Assembly: GCF_040096455.1 (NCBI RefSeq)
Contig: NZ_JBBMER010000007.1
Coordinates: 134,067-198,066, forward strand
Length of the DNA: 64,000 nucleotides
DNA from: Lachnospira rogosae
Lineage (GTDB): Bacteria > Bacillota > Clostridia > Lachnospirales > Lachnospiraceae
Reading direction: 5' to 3'
Under the pieces are notes generated by a model. The model made no database searches and was not told the origin of the DNA. It saw only the letters and a program-made list of their open reading frames with translations. Position numbers and translations under genes: made by a program. Positions 17,741 through 25,757 of the stretch are shown one piece after another (position 1 is the first letter of the stretch; every line of letters starts with the position of its first letter).

Positions 17741-18883
17741 ATGAACGAACTTACAATATTTATATTTGATGCAGAAGAAGGAATGGAACTTTCCCGTGAC
17801 GTAATACTTAATGATGGTTCTATCCTTTTGACAAAAGGAACTGTCCTTAATCTTGACCTCATTTCAAGAATTTCAGGACATCATATTCTTGAAATATCTG
17901 TATATGATAAGACTGAGGCTGATTCTGCCATAGATAATCGTACTATAAGCAGCATTTCTGCTGTAGACGGAGCTAAAGAAGCTGCCAAAGCCGCTGATGA
18001 TGAGAACACCAAATACTACGAAACTGTCCGTAATTCAGAAGAATTCAAGACATTTGAAGAACATTACAATGAACATATTGACACTTTCAAAGATGACTTA
18101 AAGAAGTTAATCTCATCTGATGATGAAGTTAACACAAAATCTTTAGTCAAAAATACTATTGACATCGTTGCTGAGTCTAACAACTCATTACAGTTATTTG
18201 ATATGCTTCACGCTATGCGTGACGTTGATGACCTTACATATGTCCACTCTATGAATGTCGCTTTAATCGCTTCTGTCATTGGCAAATGGATTGGCTACAA
18301 TCAGGAGAAGATTAAGGTGCTTACACTCGCTGGACTTATGCACGATATTGGTAAGCTCCTTATACCTGAGAAGATTCTTAACAAGCCCGGAAATCTTACT
18401 GATAACGAATACGAAATCATGAAAAAGCACGTCAACTTAGGTTACGAGCAGGTTAAGAACAAGTTTATGCCTATGTCTGTTAAGGAAGCTATTCTTCTCC
18501 ATCACGAAAAATGTGACGGAACTGGTTATCCTTTCGGACTCAAGAGCGATAAAATACCTGAAACAGCCAAGATTATTGCAATAGCTGATGTATATGATGC
18601 AATGACTTCAAGCCGTATATACAGAGCTCCTATATGTCCATTTGAGGTAGTACGCCTTATGTATGAAGACGCATTTACCAAGTTTGACCCTGTATTTGCA
18701 ATACCTTTCCTTAAAAATGTAGCTTCATCTTACATTCACACTGATGTACGTCTGTCTGACGGACGTGTAGGAAAGGTCATACTTATTAATGACAGTGCAC
18801 TTCACAAGCCAGTTGTGCAGGTTGATGGGGAATATATTGATCTTTCTAAGAAGAAGGATTTGAATATTACGGCACTGTTATAG
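17741..18883 (+). CDS. HD-GYP domain protein, probable c-di-GMP phosphodiesterase
   Basis: A 380-residue cytoplasmic protein. The N-terminal about 60 residues resemble the small domain found before HD-GYP (FIFDAEEGMELSRDVILNDG), followed by an acidic linker. The HD-GYP domain occupies about residues 150-330, with the HD metal motif LMHDIGKLLIPEKILNKPG near residue 200, then HH and the GYP motif (LLHHEKCDGTGYPFGL) near 260, and ADVYDAMTSSRIYR. It should hydrolyse cyclic di-GMP. It is one of few plus-strand genes here, divergent from metK, and may link c-di-GMP to motility. The terminator at 19065-19100 closes it. Confidence 0.88.
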   Translation: MNELTIFIFDAEEGMELSRDVILNDGSILLTKGTVLNLDLISRISGHHILEISVYDKTEADSAIDNRTISSISAVDGAKEAAKAADDENTKYYETVRNSEEFKTFEEHYNEHIDTFKDDLKKLISSDDEVNTKSLVKNTIDIVAESNNSLQLFDMLHAMRDVDDLTYVHSMNVALIASVIGKWIGYNQEKIKVLTLAGLMHDIGKLLIPEKILNKPGNLTDNEYEIMKKHVNLGYEQVKNKFMPMSVKEAILLHHEKCDGTGYPFGLKSDKIPETAKIIAIADVYDAMTSSRIYRAPICPFEVVRLMYEDAFTKFDPVFAIPFLKNVASSYIHTDVRLSDGRVGKVILINDSALHKPVVQVDGEYIDLSKKKDLNITALL

Positions 18884-19010
18884 AAGCGTTCCGAAAATGT
18901 CTCATCTAAGTATGAAGATATTGCCGAATTACAGATTTAACCAATTAAAGGATTGAGAAATAACTCAATTACAGTTTTGCTAATTTGTGGATTGACAACA
19001 GACGCAGCAA

Positions 19011-19041
19011 GGACTGCTATATTACCGCCGGGCACGTTCGC
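19011..19041 (+). repeat. Partial copy of the palindromic element at 29660-29800
   Basis: The segment GGACTGCTATATTACCGCCG continuing into GGCACG is nearly identical to the left arm of the element at 29667-29693 (GGACTTACTATATTACCGCT then GGGCACG), with one indel and few substitutions. The right half of the palindrome is absent here. Suggests a dispersed repeat family. Confidence 0.6.
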
Positions 19042-19064
19042 ATCATAACCATACTTTGGATTTT

Positions 19065-19100
19065 CTGTATACAATATGCTAATATTGTATACAGTTTTTT
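19065..19100 (+). terminator. Terminator downstream of the HD-GYP gene
   Basis: A 13-bp perfect stem (CTGTATACAATAT at 19065-19077 with its complement at 19082-19094), a 4-base loop and TTTTTT on the plus strand. Confidence 0.85.
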
Positions 19101-19126
19101 ATTTAATCTCTTTATGTCTTGTTTGA

Positions 19127-20614
19127 CTATTTTCCAAAAGCTTCTATGCCGGCGTATGTGGCGGACTCGCCTAGTTCGTCTTCTATTTGTAGGAGTCGGT
19201 TGTATTTGGCGATACGCTCGGCTCTTGATGGTGCACCTGTCTTTATCTGACCCATATTAAGAGCAACTGCCAGATCTGCTATTGTTGTATCATCTGTTTC
19301 ACCTGAGCGATGGCTGGCAATTGCTGTGTACCCGTATCTATGTGCCATTTTTACTGCCTCTAATGTCTCTGATAATGTTCCAATCTGGTTAGGCTTTATA
19401 AGAATTGAATTCGCACAACCCATCTCAATTCCTTTCTTTAATCTTACTGTATTAGTTACGAATAAATCATCTCCCACAATCTGTACTTTTTCCCCAAGTC
19501 TTTCTGTAATGCTTTTCCAGCCACTCCAATCTTCCTCATTAAGAGGGTCTTCAATTGAAATAATTGGAAATTTATTAACCAGCATTTCATAATAATTAAT
19601 TAATTCTTCAGTACTCCTTTTTATTCCGCCATCGGCTGAGTTTCCAAGAGCTGCGTATTCTCTTGCAAATTCATATAATCCGCTCTCTGTATTGTAAAGT
19701 TCTGATGCCGCAGCATCCATAGCAAAATACACATCCTTACCCGGTTCATATCCTGCTGCCATAACTGCTTCCTGCAACACAGCAAACACTTCATCTGCCT
19801 TTGTTATGGCAGGTGCAAATCCGCCCTCGTCACCAACAGTTGTAACATATCCCCTCTGTGAAAGTATGTCCCTTAATGAATGAAACACTTCTGTTCCCAT
19901 TCTTAAAGCTTCCCTGAAACAAGGTGCTCCTGCTGGAACTATCATATACTCCTGAAAATCGCTTCCAACGGCATGTCTTCCACCATTAATTATATTCATA
20001 AGTGGAACCGGCAATGTAGTACCAGCCACTCCTCCAAGGAAACGATACAGCGGCATATGCAGCGACTGTGCTGCAGCTCTTGCTGCCGCAATTGAAACTG
20101 CAAGTATCGAATTAGCTCCAAGCCGTGCCTTATCATGCGTTTTGTCTTCGTCAATCATCGCTTTATCAACTGAATATGTTTCTGACGAATCCATCGCAAG
20201 AACGCTGTTATTAAGCTCGACATTTATGTGATTAACTGCTTTAAGCGTACCTTTACCACCATATCGTTTAAGATTCATATCCCTGAGTTCTACCGCCTCA
20301 AACGCACCTGTTGACGCACCGCTTGGTGACTTTCCCATTCCAACTGTTCCGTCTTTTAGCATAACCTGTGCCTCAACTGTCGGATTGCCCCTTGAGTCAA
20401 GAATTTCCCTGCCTATAACCTTTCTTATCTCAAGCTTTCTATGTTCCATAACCTTATGTGACCTGTTATGGCTTCCTGCTGGAATACACGGATTATCAAG
20501 ATATCCTGCCGGAATTCCATCACTATAAGCACTTGCCGCTGGTGCACAACACCTTACTGCATCCGGCTCATTCATTGGTACACCACCTGCAAAGTCAGAC
20601 GAATTATAATTCAT
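19127..20614 (-). CDS. eno: Enolase with a 55-residue N-terminal extension
   Basis: Glycolytic enzyme converting 2-phosphoglycerate to phosphoenolpyruvate. The catalytic core begins at about residue 58 (LEIRKVIGREILDSRGNPTV) and includes the lid region SGASTGAFEAVELRD, metal/catalytic regions ISIEDPLNEEDW and VGDDLFVTN, ILIKPNQIGTLSET and SHRSGETDDTTIADLAV. The N-terminal extension contains paired Cys and two IPAG units. ATG 20614 has GGAGG seven bases upstream, whereas the internal ATG at 20449, where a normal enolase would start, has only a close AAGG. The longer form therefore seems to be translated. Core length is otherwise standard. Confidence 0.93.
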   Translation of the reverse strand: MNYNSSDFAGGVPMNEPDAVRCCAPAASAYSDGIPAGYLDNPCIPAGSHNRSHKVMEHRKLEIRKVIGREILDSRGNPTVEAQVMLKDGTVGMGKSPSGASTGAFEAVELRDMNLKRYGGKGTLKAVNHINVELNNSVLAMDSSETYSVDKAMIDEDKTHDKARLGANSILAVSIAAARAAAQSLHMPLYRFLGGVAGTTLPVPLMNIINGGRHAVGSDFQEYMIVPAGAPCFREALRMGTEVFHSLRDILSQRGYVTTVGDEGGFAPAITKADEVFAVLQEAVMAAGYEPGKDVYFAMDAAASELYNTESGLYEFAREYAALGNSADGGIKRSTEELINYYEMLVNKFPIISIEDPLNEEDWSGWKSITERLGEKVQIVGDDLFVTNTVRLKKGIEMGCANSILIKPNQIGTLSETLEAVKMAHRYGYTAIASHRSGETDDTTIADLAVALNMGQIKTGAPSRAERIAKYNRLLQIEDELGESATYAGIEAFGK

Positions 20615-20740
20615 TCTACAACCTCCATTAATACAACAACTAATATTTACTAATAAAATGTGTGTCTGTCACATTTATAATTCCAGTTATATTATTGGTA
20701 GTTATGTCTGATTTATTCAATTTTCTTTTTATGTATAACG

Positions 20741-20817
20741 TACAAAGTGCAAATTGTAAAATACAAAGTGCAAAATATACAATATAAAGTGCGAAATATA
20801 AAATGTAAAATATAAAA
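20741..20817. repeat. 21-bp AT-rich tandem repeat between eno and spoIIID
   Basis: Three head-to-tail 21-base units starting at 20741, 20762 and 20783, each beginning TACAAAGTGCAAA or TATAAAGTGCGAA, followed by a degenerate partial unit. They lie upstream of eno on its coding strand. No function is evident. Confidence 0.6.
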
Positions 20818-20823
20818 ATTATT

Positions 20824-21078
20824 TTATCTTGTCATATGTGAATATTTTTCTTTGGTTGCAAGTCCACCCCTTATGTGGCGTTCCTGCTTATTAATATCCA
20901 GTATTTTCCTGACCTTCGCTGCAAGCTGTGGGTCTATCTCCAAAAGTCTTGTCGTAACATCTTTATGTGCTGTGCTTTTGCTCACCCCAAACTGCTTAGC
21001 CGCCTTGCGCACTGTTGCATTATTGTCGATTATATAATCAGCTATATCTATAACCCTTTCTTCAATATAAGTTTTCAA
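20824..21078 (-). CDS. spoIIID: Sporulation transcriptional regulator SpoIIID
   Basis: An 84-residue HTH DNA-binding regulator of mother-cell genes during sporulation. The sequence KTYIEERVIDIADYII, then RKAAKQFGVSKSTAHKDVTT (the helix-turn-helix) and RHIRGGLATKEKY are characteristic. It begins with TTG at 21078, aligned to the family start, and its Shine-Dalgarno AGGGG lies 7 bases upstream inside the 3' arm of the preceding gene's terminator hairpin. A sigma-E-like promoter overlaps the same hairpin. Presence indicates a spore former. Confidence 0.95.
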   Translation of the reverse strand: MKTYIEERVIDIADYIIDNNATVRKAAKQFGVSKSTAHKDVTTRLLEIDPQLAAKVRKILDINKQERHIRGGLATKEKYSHMTR

Positions 21079-21080
21079 AT

Positions 21081-21120
21081 AAAAACCCCTGCATATCTGT
21101 TTGTACAGTTTATGCAGGGG
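21081..21120 (-). terminator. Terminator of the phosphatase gene, overlapping the spoIIID RBS
   Basis: On the minus strand CCCCTGCATA (21120-21111) pairs perfectly with TATGCAGGGG (21095-21086), with a 15-base loop and TTTTT at 21085-21081. The AGGGG of the 3' arm is also the spoIIID Shine-Dalgarno sequence. Confidence 0.85.
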
Positions 21121-21134
21121 TGGGGAAAATATAC
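21107..21134 (-). promoter_or_regulatory. Candidate sigma-E promoter for spoIIID
   Basis: GTATATT (21134-21128) and CATAAACT (21114-21107), spaced by 13 bases, resemble the sigma-E -35 (KMATATT) and -10 (CATACAnT). The predicted start lies in the hairpin loop, so this transcript would lack the 5' arm of the terminator. Confidence 0.5.
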
Positions 21135-21141
21135 TATTTAA

Positions 21142-21597
21142 TTAAAGATTCATAAGAACTTTTAGCAATCCTTCACAGCCTTTTCTTACATCTTTATATG
21201 TCGCCTCAAAATCTCCTGTATACCAAGGGTCTGCCACATCCGAACCTGAACCTGCAAATGTCATAAGCTTGTATACCTTTTCGTCAGGATCTCCACCAGA
21301 TAGTCTCTGCATATTGCGGATATTCTCTGTATCCATGCCAATCAGGTAATCATACTCCTCATAATCATTAAGTGTCATCTGCACTGCTCTATGAGGAATT
21401 ACAGGTATTCCCTCCGCTTTAAGCTTCGCCACGGTTCCGCTATGTGGCGGATTGCCTATTTCTTCACAGCTTGTTGCCGCCGAGTTGATGTAAAATTGAT
21501 CTTCAACTCCTGCCTGTTTAACTAAATATGTCATAATGCTTTCTGCCATAGTGCTGCGGCAGATGTTGCCGTGGCAGATGAAAAGTACTCGTATCAT
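21142..21597 (-). CDS. Low-molecular-weight protein-tyrosine phosphatase
   Basis: A 151-residue cytosolic phosphatase. The P-loop CHGNICRS near residue 8 gives C(X)5R, and the general acid is in DPWYTGDF (about residue 122). GNPPHSGTVAKLKAEGIPV and YDYLIGMDTENIRNM are also family features. It may act on tyrosine kinases controlling polysaccharide export, as relatives do, but no kinase gene adjoins it. It ends with the terminator at 21081-21120 and is followed by spoIIID. AGGAG lies upstream of ATG 21597. Confidence 0.93.
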   Translation of the reverse strand: MIRVLFICHGNICRSTMAESIMTYLVKQAGVEDQFYINSAATSCEEIGNPPHSGTVAKLKAEGIPVIPHRAVQMTLNDYEEYDYLIGMDTENIRNMQRLSGGDPDEKVYKLMTFAGSGSDVADPWYTGDFEATYKDVRKGCEGLLKVLMNL

Positions 21598-21790
21598 ATA
21601 TTTTTAACTCCTATCTTATCTCGGTTTTTCCTTATTTTTCAAGCATTTGCGTGCTTTTTTAGTCTGCCGACCATTTTCCATAAATCATTCCTCACTAATC
21701 ACTCTTAACATTTTATCATATCTCCACATACAACACCATTTAAAATTGCTTAACATTATTCACATTTCCATACTTTTTTTCATATATTAG

Positions 21791-21819
21791 TTGTGTTTTT
21801 CATACTTCTATGATATACT
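21791..21819 (+). promoter_or_regulatory. Promoter of the restriction-modification plus-strand operon
   Basis: TTGTGT (21791-21796) and TATACT (21814-21819) with a 17-base spacer; AAGGAG follows before ATG 21849. The C-protein encoded first would be a likely regulator of this promoter. Confidence 0.55.
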
Positions 21820-21848
21820 GTATAATATTAATTTAAGGAGTATTTCTA

Positions 21849-22094
21849 ATGTCAGTATGTTACAAAAAACTACAACATATGTTAATAGAACGGGAGATTT
21901 CTCACTCTCAGTTAATGCGTGAAGCTCATATATCTGCGAATATTATTAGTAAGATTAAGACTGGACAATATATTGCGCTTGATAAAGTCGAAAGTATATG
22001 TAACGCTTTGAATTGCACACCTAACGATATATTAGTATTTTTACCTGATAATCCAGATAATAACTCCAACAATAACAAAGGAGCAAAGTCATGA
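21849..22094 (+). CDS. XRE-family regulator, probable R-M controller (C) protein
   Basis: An 81-residue Cro/CI-type HTH protein: ISHSQLMREAHISANIISKI is the helix-turn-helix and ALDKVESICNALNCTPNDIL the following helices, then a short Asn/Asp-rich tail. Its size and position as first gene before two DNA methyltransferases fit a controller protein that times expression of a restriction system. The stop overlaps the next start by 4 bases (ATGA), indicating coupling. Specific operator sites were not recognised. Confidence 0.8.
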   Translation: MSVCYKKLQHMLIEREISHSQLMREAHISANIISKIKTGQYIALDKVESICNALNCTPNDILVFLPDNPDNNSNNNKGAKS

Positions 22095-23092
22095 ATTATA
22101 TAGGTTCTAAATATTCTCTTTTAGACTTTTTAGAAACAACTATTGCAGATGTAACCGGATATCATAATGGCGATAATTACATTTTTGCTGATTTATTTTC
22201 CGGAACAGGAATCGTAGGACAGACATATAAAGCTAAGGGGTGCTCAGTCATTTCCAATGATATTCAGTATTACAGCTATGTTCTAAGCAAGCATTATATT
22301 GAGAACACTCCCGAATTAAATTCAGAGCTTTTGTCATATTTTAATAATCTAGAACCAGTCGAAGGATTTATATATAATAACTACTGTGAAGGATCTGGCT
22401 CTGGCCGCAATTACTTCACTAATTATAATGGTAAAAAATGTGATGCCATAAGAATAGAATTAGAGTGCCTTAAGGATAATAATAAAATTGATTCGCATAC
22501 ATATTATTATTATCTTGCCAGTCTTATTAATTCAATAGACAAATACGCCAACACTGCATCTGTTTACGGTGCTTTCCTTAAAAAGATTAAAAAATCAGCT
22601 CAAAAGGATTTTAAATTAGAATTGCTTCCTGTTATTAACGGAACTGCTGGTAAAGCATACAATCAGGACATCAACCGATTAATACGCGACATTAAAGGCG
22701 ATGTTTTGTATCTTGACCCGCCATACAATTCAAGACAATATTGTTCTAATTATCACGTTTTAGAAACTATTGCACGATATGACAATCCTGTACTAAGCGG
22801 AAAGACCGGACTGCGTGATTCTAGTGACCAGAAAAGCCTTTTTTGTTCTAAACGTACTGTATGTAACGCATTTGATGACTTAATAAGACATTCCGATTTT
22901 AAATACATTTTCTTAAGTTACAATAACGAAGGTCTTATGTCTTTAGACACTATTAAAGATATAATGTCTCAATACGGCAAATATTCCTTTTACACCAAGG
23001 AATATAAAAGGTTTAAAGCAGACAAGGAAACCAACAGAAATATTGCTGCTTCCTCCACAACAGAATATTTACATTGCTTAATTAAACAATAG
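22091..23092 (+). CDS. D12-class N6-adenine DNA methyltransferase (M1)
   Basis: A 333-residue modification enzyme. The SAM-binding motif I is FADLFSGTGIVGQ near residue 35, and the catalytic motif IV is LYLDPPYNSRQYCSNYHVLE around residue 205, so it follows the alpha-class (Dam/FokI-type) order. The N-terminus MNYIGSKYSLLDFL is also typical. It should methylate adenine in one strand of an asymmetric target. It overlaps the C gene and is followed 9 bases later by a second methyltransferase; a two-methylase layout suggests a non-palindromic site (type IIS-like). Confidence 0.88.
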   Translation: MNYIGSKYSLLDFLETTIADVTGYHNGDNYIFADLFSGTGIVGQTYKAKGCSVISNDIQYYSYVLSKHYIENTPELNSELLSYFNNLEPVEGFIYNNYCEGSGSGRNYFTNYNGKKCDAIRIELECLKDNNKIDSHTYYYYLASLINSIDKYANTASVYGAFLKKIKKSAQKDFKLELLPVINGTAGKAYNQDINRLIRDIKGDVLYLDPPYNSRQYCSNYHVLETIARYDNPVLSGKTGLRDSSDQKSLFCSKRTVCNAFDDLIRHSDFKYIFLSYNNEGLMSLDTIKDIMSQYGKYSFYTKEYKRFKADKETNRNIAASSTTEYLHCLIKQ

Positions 23093-23101
23093 GAGATTTT
23101 A

Positions 23102-23890
23102 ATGGCTCGATATAACGATTTAGATCCAAAATATTGGAAAGAATATACTGATATTAATACTGATTCTCTATGGATAATAGACAAACGTGACAACTCTGGT
23201 GTTCATTCACCCGACTATCATGGCAACTTTGTTCCACAGATCCCCCACCAGTTGTTTACAAGATATACCAAAAAGGGGGACTGGATACTTGATCCATTTA
23301 TGGGTGGAGGCACTTCACTTATAGAAGCCCAACGCATGGGACGTAATTCGATTGGGATAGAACTTCAGCCAGATATCGCAAGAAATAGCGAAACACTAAT
23401 TAATATTGAACATAATGACAACTGCATAACCAAAGTGATAACCGGCGACAGTCGTTGCTATAATATCAACAGCCTAATGGAACAATTTAACATTCCCGCA
23501 TTTCAATTTGTTATTATGCACCCTCCTTATTGGGATATTATCAAATTCTCTGATAACATCAATGACCTTTCAAATTCTCACACGCTTAATGAATTTCTTG
23601 ATTCATTTGGAATGGTTATAGATAATACAACTAAATATCTTGAAAAGAACAGATACTGTGCATGTGTTATTGGTGACAAATATGCCAATAGCCAGGTTAT
23701 TCCTCTAGGATTTTATTGTATGAACCAATTCCTTGAAAGAGGATTTTTATTAAAGGCTATTCTTGTTAAGAATTTTGGTGAAACAAAAGGTAAATCTAAC
23801 CAACAGGGCATATGGCGTTACCGTGCTATCACTAATGATTTCTATATATTTAAACACGAATATATTTTTATATTTAAAAAAGTAAAATAA
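23102..23890 (+). CDS. DNA methyltransferase with DPF-GGGT/HPPYW motifs (M2)
   Basis: A 262-residue N6-adenine or N4-cytosine methyltransferase. Motif I-like DPFMGGGTSLIEAQRMGRNS lies near residue 65 and motif IV-like IMHPPYWDIIKFSDN near residue 140, so motif I precedes the catalytic motif; HPPYW is closer to the S/TPPYW of N4-cytosine enzymes. Upstream is PHQLFTRYTKKGDWILD. It likely protects the second strand of the same asymmetric site as M1. The AT-rich codon use resembles its partner genes. The base methylated is not determined by sequence. Confidence 0.82.
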   Translation: MARYNDLDPKYWKEYTDINTDSLWIIDKRDNSGVHSPDYHGNFVPQIPHQLFTRYTKKGDWILDPFMGGGTSLIEAQRMGRNSIGIELQPDIARNSETLINIEHNDNCITKVITGDSRCYNINSLMEQFNIPAFQFVIMHPPYWDIIKFSDNINDLSNSHTLNEFLDSFGMVIDNTTKYLEKNRYCACVIGDKYANSQVIPLGFYCMNQFLERGFLLKAILVKNFGETKGKSNQQGIWRYRAITNDFYIFKHEYIFIFKKVK

Positions 23891-23894
23891 TCAC

Positions 23895-23943
23895 TGATAT
23901 GTACTGTTCTTACTGGTTTGTTCAGTAAAGAAAGTACATATCA
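23895..23943. terminator. Convergent terminator hairpin in the R-M island
   Basis: An imperfect 21-bp stem (23895-23915 with 23923-23943, 18 of 21 matching) and 7-base loop lies between the convergent M2 and nuclease genes. No strong T-run; the role as a bidirectional terminator is inferred from position. Confidence 0.55.
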
Positions 23944-23978
23944 CTCTGACCACCTCACCTTTTCATTATATATTTTTT

Positions 23979-25127
23979 CTATACAACTTTTTCAAATGTT
24001 ATATCATTATTTACAATGTCAAATGCTATGTATTCAGTTGCCGCAATACTTACATTTTGAATACTAGAATTTATAAGATCTACACTTCTAATTTTTTCAA
24101 TAATATCTATATTGTCTGTTTTTCTTGCTAATATACAAGGGTGAATAACCACAGGCTTTTTATATTTTAACAAATTAGGTACTATATATTGAGATACCCA
24201 TTGCAAATACCATCGTAACTGATGACTCAATATATATTCATATGGTTCTTCATCTTTAAGCTCTACAACTTTAACATGTATTTCTTCATCATTCTGCTCA
24301 ATAATCAAAGTATCAATCTTCTGCATCCCGACACCACAAGCCACTTCATTTCCCACCCAGGCACTTCCATTTCCTAATGGCAGGAGAAGCTTCTTTAGTA
24401 TGCCATCATCATATTTTTGCATAATATAAGCCTGCAAATGTGTTTCAAATGCATTTTTCTTACCAGCTTTATATAATAACCTCGGTTTAATATCCAAACT
24501 TCCTTTTCTGCCAGTATACTGTTTTGTTTCCTTGGCAGTAATAATTCTTACCTCTCCTTCATCAAAAGTAAATCCAGCTCCTTTTAGTTGATTATCCTGG
24601 TTCTTTTTCTTAATTTTACATAATAGATCTTCAAATTCATATGGCGTAATCATAGTACAGCCCCTATTACCTTTAAGCTTACGATAAATCAAGCTCCAAC
24701 ATAATTCATATGGTGCTTCTTTTCCTGTAAGATCATCAAGATACTCATGTTCGGTTATACCATAAGAATAAACTGTATCTGCCTCTATTTCAATTCGATA
24801 TGATAAGCCCTTCCCCAATTCATCTGATAAATAATTCTTATTATCATTTTCATCAAAAAAAGCTGCTGATTTTGCTTTAAATATGCCAAAGAACATCCCC
24901 GGATTATTAACCGTTGCCTGTAAATAAAAAATAATCTTATCATCTGGTCTTATCCGCGAAATATCTGCTATCATTCCAACTAAATTTCTTTCTGTAGTTG
25001 GCTGAAATTTAATGTCTGATTTTTCTAAAAACAGGCTCATTCTATTTTTTGCCCCTGTACCTGCAAACATATACTCTAAATGCTGCTTAAATGTTATCTG
25101 ATTAACAACAAATACATGAATATTCAT
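23979..25127 (-). CDS. Putative restriction protein: PUA/EVE-like N-domain plus PD-(D/E)XK nuclease
   Basis: A 382-residue protein not confidently assigned to a named family. Residues about 55-105 (RIRPDDKIIFYLQATVNNPG, FFGIFKAKSAAFFDE) resemble a PUA/EVE-type fold, which in other proteins reads modified bases or RNA. The C-terminal part, about residues 230-330, has features of a PD-(D/E)XK nuclease: KIDTLIIEQ, VKVVELKDEEPYEYILSHQL with ELK as the metal motif and HQLRWYLQWVSQY as a QxxxY-like helix. It follows the HNH gene in an operon. It could be the restriction subunit, a type IV-like enzyme, or a repair-type nuclease. Confidence 0.55.
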   Translation of the reverse strand: MNIHVFVVNQITFKQHLEYMFAGTGAKNRMSLFLEKSDIKFQPTTERNLVGMIADISRIRPDDKIIFYLQATVNNPGMFFGIFKAKSAAFFDENDNKNYLSDELGKGLSYRIEIEADTVYSYGITEHEYLDDLTGKEAPYELCWSLIYRKLKGNRGCTMITPYEFEDLLCKIKKKNQDNQLKGAGFTFDEGEVRIITAKETKQYTGRKGSLDIKPRLLYKAGKKNAFETHLQAYIMQKYDDGILKKLLLPLGNGSAWVGNEVACGVGMQKIDTLIIEQNDEEIHVKVVELKDEEPYEYILSHQLRWYLQWVSQYIVPNLLKYKKPVVIHPCILARKTDNIDIIEKIRSVDLINSSIQNVSIAATEYIAFDIVNNDITFEKVV

Positions 25128-25157
25128 AATATCACCCCATTAATAACTCTGTGTATT

Positions 25158-25757
25158 TTATTTTTTCTCCTGAAGATGTCTCCTAAATTCTATAGGATCA
25201 TACCAATAACAGCCTATACATGCATTCTCCTCATTATTATGCTTCGCTCCTCCCTTATAGTATGACATTGGATAACCAAGTTGTTTAGCATCGTATCTTA
25301 TACCCGTTCTCATACACTCTTTACAGAACTGTCTTTTGGCATCATTAGCTGCTTTACTCAACGCCTGAAAATCTGATAATCTCTGAGCTTCATTTTTCAT
25401 AACCCTTGCTTCATTTTTCATTCCATTTTTATGATCAACCTCTGGATTTGACGTTCCAAGCACCACACATCTTCTTGATTTTATCTCTCTTTTTATAGAC
25501 GCATTAATGTGCTGTGAATAATCTCCATTATTAAATCCATTAAGTCTTATTCTGTCGATGCTATTCCCCGGTGTATCTTTCTTATAAAATTCAACATTAT
25601 ATTTTTTTGCCAATGTTGATTCTTTTCTTGCCCATGAAGCTCCATTTCCAAATGTTAAATCTGCATACTCACCCACAAATTCAGACACATACACCCATCT
25701 GCTTACACCATTCTTATCTGGAGCGGCAAGCTTAAGAAAAAGTTCTGTTTTAGTCAT
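25158..25757 (-). CDS. HNH-family restriction endonuclease candidate
   Basis: A 199-residue protein with a C-terminal HNH-like nuclease: NPEVDHKNGMKNEARV near residue 105, followed by LSDFQALSKAANDAKRQFC and Cys pairs (CKEC, CIGC) that would bind zinc. This arrangement resembles HNH type II restriction enzymes of the MboII/HpyAII group, which are coupled to two methyltransferases; this is from memory of the family and was not searched. The N-terminal half is likely target-binding (WVYVSEFVGEYADLTFGNGA). It is the first gene of the minus-strand pair, with GGAGG before ATG 25757, facing M1/M2. Confidence 0.7.
   Translation of the reverse strand: MTKTELFLKLAAPDKNGVSRWVYVSEFVGEYADLTFGNGASWARKESTLAKKYNVEFYKKDTPGNSIDRIRLNGFNNGDYSQHINASIKREIKSRRCVVLGTSNPEVDHKNGMKNEARVMKNEAQRLSDFQALSKAANDAKRQFCKECMRTGIRYDAKQLGYPMSYYKGGAKHNNEENACIGCYWYDPIEFRRHLQEKK

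Noticed and set aside
20449..20614. Treating the first 55 codons of eno as untranslated leader
   Set aside because: The upstream ATG has the better ribosome binding site, so the longer form was kept, with the uncertainty stated.
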